DNA of 18,825 nt from Pseudomonadota bacterium. GTDB lineage: Bacteria; Myxococcota_A; Polyangia; Polyangiales; Polyangiaceae. Positions 15,526-18,825 of the stretch are shown piece after piece. The first letter of the stretch is position 1. Each line of letters starts with the position of its first letter. The notes below the pieces were generated by a model, which saw nothing but the letters and a program-made list of their open reading frames with translations, did not search any database and had not been told where the DNA came from. The translations under genes and the position numbers were made by a program. Location of the stretch: positions 1 through 18,825 of the forward strand of contig JAEWOQ010000114.1 of assembly GCA_023460875.1 (NCBI GenBank), given 5' to 3'.

Positions 15526-15549
15526 GAGCCACGAGCGCCATCGAGCCCT

Positions 15550-15990
15550 TCACTCTACGAAGATCTCGTCGTCGAAATCGCCGCCTTCCTGGACGCCGGG
15601 ACGTCCTCGTTCACGGTCTCGCAGCTCGCTGGGTCCGCCGGTTCCTCGGGACCTTCGTAGGTCTGGAGGAAAGCGCGGGTGAGGCTTCCGCACGACGGCA
15701 CGTCTGTGAAGATGCCGAGCAGTGCGTCCACGCTGTCCTTCACGCATGTCTCGAGCTCTCCGACGGTCAAAGAGCACTCGCCGGGGATGACGGCATCGCT
15801 ACAGTCATTACTGGCTCGGGGTCGACCGGCTCTTCGTCCGATTCCCGGCAACCCTGCACTGCCTCCGAGCATGTCGCTTCTCCGTGATCTCGTCGCCCCG
15901 TTTGGTTGGATCGACGCCCGAGTCGATGCTGCCAGTGTCAACATCGCGTGAGACAGCCCATGTGACATAGAGCGAGTCCGGTGCTCGTGG
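15550..15990 (-). pseudogene. Frameshifted gene for a Cys-patterned secreted protein
   Basis: Reading the minus strand, four coding-like pieces follow each other in different frames, each joined by a one-base shift: piece 1 (about 15990-15884) with DVDTGSIDSGVDPT; piece 2 (15883-15812) with EATCSEAVQGCRESDEEP; piece 3 (15809-15597) with NDCSDAVIPGECSLTVGEL, then LETCVKDSVDALLG, VPSC and PASCETVNEDVP; and piece 4 (about 15594-15550) with QEGGDFDDEIFVE and a stop. Shifts fall near 15884, 15811 and 15596. The Cys spacing and the TVGELETC...PSC...PASC pattern resemble small Cys-rich lipoproteins or secreted proteins common in myxobacteria (from memory). No signal peptide could be found in frame, so the 5' end is also lost or further shifted. 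Whether it is decayed or affected by sequencing errors is open. Confidence 0.5.
15935..15957 (+). repeat. Left copy of imperfect 23-bp direct repeat
   Basis: GTGYCAACRTCGSGTGAGACAGC occurs here and at 16895-16917, 20 of 23 bases identical, exactly 960 bp apart. The two copies bracket the gene for the six-Cys secreted protein and could be a duplication footprint. Confidence 0.5.
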
Positions 15991-16111
15991 AGCTCTGGAG
16001 GCAGCCGAAACCTCGGCCCGAAGGTCGCCCTCTCCGCCCCAGGACTTGGGCCACGATTTCCGAGCATCGAGAACCCCATGGACGCTGTGAGCGTTCGTGT
16101 GATACATGGGA

Positions 16112-16136
16112 CCTCTCTGTGTAACAAGGAGAGAGG
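16112..16136 (+). promoter_or_regulatory. Hairpin covering the ribosome-binding site of the six-Cys secreted protein gene
   Basis: CCTCTCT (16112-16118) pairs perfectly with AGAGAGG (16130-16136) around an 11-nt loop. The 3' arm is the Shine-Dalgarno region itself (GAGAGGGG, 7-9 nt before the ATG at 16146). A second Shine-Dalgarno-like AAGGAG starts in the loop at 16126. When folded, the stem would hide the preferred site, so translation may be structure-controlled. Confidence 0.45.
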
Positions 16137-16145
16137 GGAATAACC

Positions 16146-16814
16146 ATGAGGACATTAGTTCGAGCTTTGCCGATACTGGCTGTGACTGCTGCAGCGTTGA
16201 TGACTACGGAGCACGCCCACGCTCAGTCGTCGTCGTTCTTCAAGACCTGCACGTCTCAGATGAGCACCTTGCCGACAGACGTCCTGGTCTCGCCGCTCTC
16301 CATGGCTCCCAAGGAGTACTTTGGGCCCAACTTTGCGAACACCAGCAATCAGAACACATGCAGCAGCTGGACGTGGTTTCAAACTTTTTCCAGTGCGGTT
16401 GTCGGCATCGCGTTCGGCTATCCGGGGTCCTTCGGCGGTCCTGCCATCACTACATCCGCATGGGACTGCAACCATTCCGCGATTATGCTGGCCGTGTACC
16501 AAAAGCTGAACGGGTTTTCGGGCTGGACGTACCTCGGGTCCGTGACGCATTTCGGAGACCTCGTCAACGGCCAGTGCCGCTATGACGCCGCTGGCGGGTT
16601 CGCGAGCTCGCACCACCGCGCTTCGTCGCGCATAACAATCGTGCGTCCAACTACCCCAGGCTCCACACCGACGATCACTGTCGTTGGCGGTGGGCAGATT
16701 CGGGTGGCAGCACGCTCCTGGGCGCACAACGATCCCGCGTTCGGCCATCCAGGAACGTTGTGCGGCTCCACCGAGTGTTTCTACGGAACCCGGCTTTACT
16801 TCTTCGGTCAGTAA
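16146..16814 (+). CDS. Secreted protein with six cysteines, function unknown
   Basis: 222 aa. A textbook Sec signal peptide: MRTLVRALPILAVTAAALM then TTEHAHAQ, with cleavage likely after AHA (residue about 26). The mature part (about 196 aa) is rich in Ser, Thr, Gly, Phe and Trp and contains six Cys (TCTSQ, NTCSSW, WDCNHS, GQCRYD, TLCGST, TECFYG), probably three disulfides, which requires an oxidising compartment. I recognise no catalytic motif or known fold; it could be an exoprotein, toxin-like or lectin-like, but nothing shows which. A strong Shine-Dalgarno is present but lies in a hairpin. The gene is visibly more A+T-rich than the core block and uses A/T-ending codons freely, suggesting recent acquisition. 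It is bracketed by an imperfect direct repeat and followed by a strong stem-loop. Confidence 0.8.
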   Translation: MRTLVRALPILAVTAAALMTTEHAHAQSSSFFKTCTSQMSTLPTDVLVSPLSMAPKEYFGPNFANTSNQNTCSSWTWFQTFSSAVVGIAFGYPGSFGGPAITTSAWDCNHSAIMLAVYQKLNGFSGWTYLGSVTHFGDLVNGQCRYDAAGGFASSHHRASSRITIVRPTTPGSTPTITVVGGGQIRVAARSWAHNDPAFGHPGTLCGSTECFYGTRLYFFGQ

Positions 16815-16856
16815 GCCGTCACCAAAGTGAGGGTAGTCGGGCCAACCCTTGACCCT

Positions 16857-16894
16857 GGGGGGCTGTGCCGCGCCGGCCAGTGCGCCAGCCCCCC
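16857..16894 (+). terminator. Stem-loop after the six-Cys secreted protein gene
   Basis: GGGGGGCTG (16857-16865) pairs perfectly with CAGCCCCCC (16886-16894), 9 bp with a 20-nt GC-rich loop, 43 bp after the stop codon. No T-run follows. A likely terminator. Confidence 0.6.
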
Positions 16895-16917
16895 GTGCCA
16901 ACGTCGGGTGAGACAGC
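16895..16917 (+). repeat. Right copy of imperfect 23-bp direct repeat
   Basis: Partner of 15935-15957 with three mismatches. It begins immediately after the terminator stem at 16894. Confidence 0.5.
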
Positions 16918-16934
16918 GGAACGTGGAATCAAAA

Positions 16935-16969
16935 AGGAGGTGTGAATCCCATTCTGCATTACGCCTCCT
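16935..16969. other. Inverted repeat AGGAGGTG / CGCCTCCT
   Basis: AGGAGGTG (16935-16942) and CGCCTCCT (16962-16969) form an 8-position stem with one G/T wobble and a 19-nt loop. It lies in the non-coding stretch between the terminator and the IS element. No gene is associated with it, and the rest of 16918-17019 holds nothing that I recognise. Confidence 0.35.
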
Positions 16970-17019
16970 GATGTAGCTGCTGAGCTTTCGCATCGTGGGT
17001 TCTGGCTGGGATCGCTAAT

Positions 17020-17868
17020 AGGCTGTTGAAAAGCGTACGTGGTGAGCCGGTGGCGGACGGAATTCACCCTGTTTGGGGCCGTTTCGCACGAGCGGGGTCG
17101 CCCTCAGCGAGCGCCTATTCGGACGCCCCATTCGCCCTCGGGCGAGCTGCGGGCGGCCCTCATGGGGGCCTGTCGCGACATGCGAGTCAGGTTGTAGGCG
17201 GCGGCCACGAAGTAGGCCGCCAACTGCGTGCGCCGTTCGCCTTTGAAGCGGCTTCGCCGGAAGTTCCCGACGGTCTTCGCCCAGCCGAAGATCTCTTCGA
17301 CGCGCTTCCGCAGGCGCTGCGAGATGGCATACCCGCGTTGCCCACTGGTGCGCCGGTCGATGGCTGTCGGCGCCCACAGTGATTCTCCGACGACCCGGCA
17401 GTGCATCTTCGAGCATGGCCAGCGCCGTCATGCGTTCGGAGGTGCCGGTGGCCTTGCTGATGCGCAGGTCCACCAGGAGACCGTTCCGGTTCTCCATCAG
17501 CGCGTGCGCCGCGTAGGACAGCTTCGCCGTCTGGCCTTCGGCCTTCTTATAGAGCGCCTCGGGATCCGTGGTCGAGACGTGCGTCTCGTTGCTGCGCTTC
17601 TGGCCGCGGAAGTCGACGCTGGGGTTCGAGGGGCCACCGAGTGCCTTCCCCCTTCCGCGTACATCTCGTCGAAGTCCGCGGACATGTCCTTCAGAGCAGC
17701 GTCCGCCAGCTTCTTGATCCCCCGAATCGGGTGGCTCTGGGGCACGAAATCCTCCGGCGAACGGAGAACCAGCATCGACGTCTGTTGGGAAGCGCGGCCT
17801 CGCATGCCCCCGGTTAGATCAAACTGGGCGGCCTCGTCGATCCCCGCCGAGCCGAATTTCAACAGCCT
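17020..17868 (-). mobile_element. Internally deleted IS5-family insertion sequence with both ends present
   Basis: Terminal inverted repeats: AGGCTGTTGAAA at 17020-17031 and its reverse complement TTTCAACAGCCT at 17857-17868, 12 bases perfect, of the type found on many IS5-family elements. GCTA occurs at 17014-17017 and again at 17869-17872, directly beside the right end but two bases from the left end, so a target duplication is possible but not certain. The element is 849 bp, whereas full-length relatives are about 1.2 kb. It holds one broken transposase gene on the minus strand. With both ends intact it could in principle be moved in trans by an intact relative. Confidence 0.75.
17104..17805 (-). 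pseudogene. IS5-family transposase, frameshifted and internally deleted
   Basis: Three pieces of a DDE transposase are seen in order on the minus strand. N-terminal: MRGRASQQTSMLVLRSPEDF and HPIRGIKKLADAALKDMSAD, ending YAEGGRHS (start ATG 17805). Middle, in another frame: SNPSVDFRGQKRSNETHVST, DPEALYKKAEGQTAKLSYAA and ALMENRNGLLVDLRISKATG, ending LPGRRRITVGAD near 17382. C-terminal, in a third register: IDRRTSGQRGYAISQRLRKR, then VEEIFGWAKTVGNFR and AAYFVAAAYNLTRM, to the stop at 17104. Compared with a typical length of about 350 aa, only about 232 codons remain: the block between pieces 1 and 2, which normally carries the first catalytic Asp, and about 25 residues between pieces 2 and 3 are missing. 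It cannot encode an active enzyme. Confidence 0.8.
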
Positions 17869-18060
17869 GCTAGGCCGGGAGTTTTGACGGAGCGGGAGGC
17901 GAGGTATGCGCAGAAGTCGTTCCACTGCCCGTAGCACGATGCAGCGCAAATGGAGGAACAGCCCGGCATGGTCGGGTCCCCAACGCATGCCCGGGCCATT
18001 CAGGCGGAGACCGACGAGATTGCGGACCGTGCCGTCCACGGCCCCGCGACGTCGAAGTCC
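17869..18060 (-). pseudogene. Relic of a second transposase C-terminus (probably ISKra4-type)
   Basis: On the minus strand, RGAVDGTVRNLVGLRLNGPG, then MRWGPDHAGLFLHLRCIVL (about 18045-17943), resembles the conserved C-terminal region of ISKra4-like transposases (pattern SG-V-E-G ... R-L-G-MRW ... LRC). A one-base shift near 17940 restores GQWNDFCAYLASRSVKTPG (about 17938-17882). That frame runs straight into the end of the IS5-family element, whose TGTTGA supplies the stop. The gene is therefore frameshifted, lacks everything upstream, and is cut by the IS5-type insertion, making this a nested or adjoining insertion site. The family label is from memory of the pattern and only moderately sure. 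Confidence 0.5.
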
Positions 18061-18338
18061 CCGGCGCCGGAGTTTGGCGTAGGCTTCCGGTGCTGGTGCT
18101 CGGTTTCCTCATGATGCAAGCAGTCGCTTGCGCAGGCCCTTGTTCCCAGGTTCGGTCTTAGGGATTTTGCCGCGAGCGCTTAGCACCTCGTTGTACATCT
18201 CGGTGACCTCGCCTCGTCGGAGTTTTCGTTGCTCCGCGACCGTTGCGCGGGGGGGTGGCGGCCGGATCCATGGACGTGGCGGCCAGCCGCGCGTCGCGGC
18301 CTCGAGCGCGTTTCGGAGCCGTTTTTGTCTGGAGCGAG
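18061..18338. other. Stretch without a supportable gene
   Basis: A minus-strand frame (stop at 18109) reads EQRKLRRGEVTEMYNEVLSA and RGKIPKTEPGNKGLRKRLLA, a charged helical-looking peptide, but it extends upstream through the sigma-54 promoter at 18340 and has no credible start. It may be the leftover of another gene. No RNA gene or repeat is seen before the inverted repeat begins at 18339. Confidence 0.35.
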
Positions 18339-18391
18339 CGCTGGCACGCCCCTCGCAATTGGCCTGGCGTGGCGGCAACGAGCGCCGCCCC
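18339..18391 (+). repeat. Left arm of long inverted repeat
   Basis: 18339-18372 is matched perfectly (34 bp) by the reverse complement of 18792-18825. Continuing inward, the match runs to about 18391 (partner starting near 18773) with two mismatches, about 53 bp in all. The right arm reaches the window end, so the repeat may be longer on the outer side. The arms enclose the 75-aa gene. Confidence 0.92.
18341..18357 (+). promoter_or_regulatory. Sigma-54 promoter reading towards the 75-aa gene
   Basis: CTGGCACGCCCCTCGCA fits the -24/-12 consensus TGGCACG-N4-TTGCA with one mismatch (TCGCA for TTGCA). The GG at 18343-18344 and GC at 18355-18356 have the required 12-bp spacing. The predicted start is near 18368, giving a leader of about 44 nt with AAGGA before the ATG at 18412. 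Such promoters need an AAA+ enhancer-binding protein; no enhancer site could be recognised upstream. Confidence 0.75.
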
Positions 18392-18411
18392 AGAACCAAG
18401 GAACAAGAGTC

Positions 18412-18639
18412 ATGGATCAGTCGAAGATGAAGGTGGTTTACGTGATCTCCAGCCGTGGCGAGCGGCGCTACTGGAACCGCGTCGGTGTGGCGTTCGTCAA
18501 CAGCGACGGCTCGATCAACTGCAAGCTCGACTCGTTGCCCGTCAGCGGGGAGCTGCAGATCCGCGACTACACGCCGAAGGAGCAGGCGGCCAACGACCGC
18601 TTCCCTCGTGTGTCCGGGGCCGACGTCATCGCCGTGTGA
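18412..18639 (+). CDS. Small protein (75 aa), function unknown, sigma-54-driven
   Basis: MDQSKMKVVYVISSRGERRY then WNRVGVAFVNSDGSINCKLD and SLPVSGELQIRDYTPKEQ. The start ATG at 18412 has AAGGA about 10 nt upstream; an earlier in-frame ATG at 18229 lies before the promoter and is rejected. The peptide is cytosolic (no signal, no membrane span), with alternating hydrophobic residues in the order strand, basic turn, strand (YWNRVGVAFVN), DGS turn, strand (INCKLDSLPV), strand (LQIRDY), suggesting a small beta-sandwich or barrel. From memory, proteins with a YW.R.GVAF.N.DGS...KLD..P..G..Q.R pattern are widespread, often on mobile elements and of unknown function. It lies inside a long inverted repeat, after a sigma-54 promoter and before a second ORF with a strong Shine-Dalgarno. 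Confidence 0.82.
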   Translation: MDQSKMKVVYVISSRGERRYWNRVGVAFVNSDGSINCKLDSLPVSGELQIRDYTPKEQAANDRFPRVSGADVIAV

Positions 18640-18657
18640 GGAAGAGGAGACCCGTCA

Positions 18658-18825
18658 TGGTTCCGCTGACGAGTGAGCACGTCGACACATCGACCACCGC
18701 TCGGCGGGAGACGTTCCACCAGGAGCCCCGCGGGGGGCTTGGGGGCCCCCCGGGCTCCGGTGCGCCCGCGGGGGGGCGGCGCGCGTTGCCCCCACGCCAG
18801 GCCAATTGCGAGGGGCGTGCCAGCG
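18658..18825 (+). CDS. Second ORF of the small-gene module, runs off the window (tentative)
   Basis: The ATG at 18658 is preceded by GAGGAAGAGGAG, a very strong Shine-Dalgarno at about 8 nt, 18 bp after the stop of the 75-aa gene, so the two would be co-transcribed. It begins MVPLTSEHVDTSTTARRETF, becomes Gly/Pro/Arg-rich where the hairpin lies, and then reads through the right repeat arm (LPPRQANCEGRASA) to the window end with no stop. The same residues are encoded on the minus strand of the left arm, as expected for an inverted repeat. The N-terminal 25 codons look acceptable; the rest may be non-coding. Expression is uncertain. Confidence 0.35.
18722..18758 (+). terminator. Very GC-rich stem-loop at the end of the small-gene module
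   Basis: GGAGCCC (18722-18728) pairs with GGGCTCC (18752-18758) and GGGGGGC (18732-18738) with GCCCCCC (18745-18751), with a 3-nt bulge (CGC) on one side and loop TTGGGG: 14 bp of stem. No T-run. Either a terminator for the 75-aa gene or a structured RNA element. Confidence 0.6.
18773..18825 (-). repeat. Right arm of long inverted repeat
   Basis: Reverse complement of the left arm, perfect over 18792-18825 and with two mismatches towards 18773. It is cut by the window end, so its outer limit is unknown. Confidence 0.9.
18807..18823 (-). promoter_or_regulatory. Second sigma-54 promoter, pointing back towards the 75-aa gene
   Basis: The repeat arm carries the same CTGGCACG-CCCC-TCGCA on the minus strand, with a predicted start near 18796. 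It would transcribe leftwards across the GC hairpin and antisense to the 75-aa gene. No minus-strand gene with a credible start lies ahead of it. Confidence 0.6.

Noticed and set aside
15550..15990. Programmed frameshifting to express the Cys-patterned protein
   Set aside because: Three shifts in 300 bp without slippery heptamers or a clear start make decay or sequencing error far more likely.
16819..17067. Minus-strand small ORFs over the terminator and IS left end
   Set aside because: They cross the terminator stem and the IS terminal repeat, have no Shine-Dalgarno, and show no protein-like pattern.

Overview
The window looks like a chromosomal segment of a GC-rich, predatory-type deltaproteobacterium, most likely a myxobacterium (Polyangia/Sandaracinus-like). 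The basis is the very high GC content, a Ser/Thr kinase with a zinc ribbon and membrane tail, a PP2C-type phosphatase fused to a cNMP-binding domain, a large secreted HEAT-repeat protein, Cys-patterned secreted proteins, and an almost canonical sigma-54 promoter. The assignment is an inference from gene content; no 16S rRNA or other marker is present.

Layout. (1) 3-1427 (+): end of a multi-span membrane protein of unknown function, cut by the window edge. (2) 1598-3256 (+): membrane Ser/Thr protein kinase. (3) 3339-13491 (-): eight genes on one strand. In transcription order they are a secreted HEAT-repeat protein overlapping xseB (ATGA), a CinA-type domain protein, radC, PP2C-cNMP, an outer-membrane barrel protein overlapping a repeat-containing envelope protein (TGATG), and an RluA-type pseudouridine synthase 4 bp further on. 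A stem-loop and a 17-bp tandem repeat carrying TGACGTCA separate this block from the convergent kinase gene. (4) 13565-15459 (+): murA-hisG, overlapping by ATGA and diverging from the HEAT gene across 73 bp, followed by a strong stem-loop.

(5) 15550-18825: accessory region of different character. It holds a Cys-patterned secreted-protein gene broken by several one-base frameshifts, an intact A+T-richer gene for a six-Cys secreted protein whose ribosome-binding site lies in a hairpin, an internally deleted IS5-family element with both ends intact, and next to it a frameshifted relic of another transposase (probably ISKra4-type). The last part is a small-gene module: a sigma-54 promoter, a 75-aa ORF, a second ORF with a strong Shine-Dalgarno, and a GC-rich hairpin. 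An inverted copy of the promoter closes the window, so the module is bracketed by an inverted repeat of at least 34 perfect bases and about 53 with two mismatches.

How the genes relate: the core part combines housekeeping (MurA, HisG, RadC, XseB, RluA-type) with phospho-signalling and envelope proteins. Several core genes lack a Shine-Dalgarno and have a TA-type -10 hexamer 6-13 nt before the ATG, suggesting leaderless or short-leader transcripts. The best candidate for something undescribed is the inverted-repeat, sigma-54-bracketed small-gene module at 18339-18825; the second is the secreted six-Cys protein with its direct-repeat flanks. No rRNA, tRNA or CRISPR array was seen.
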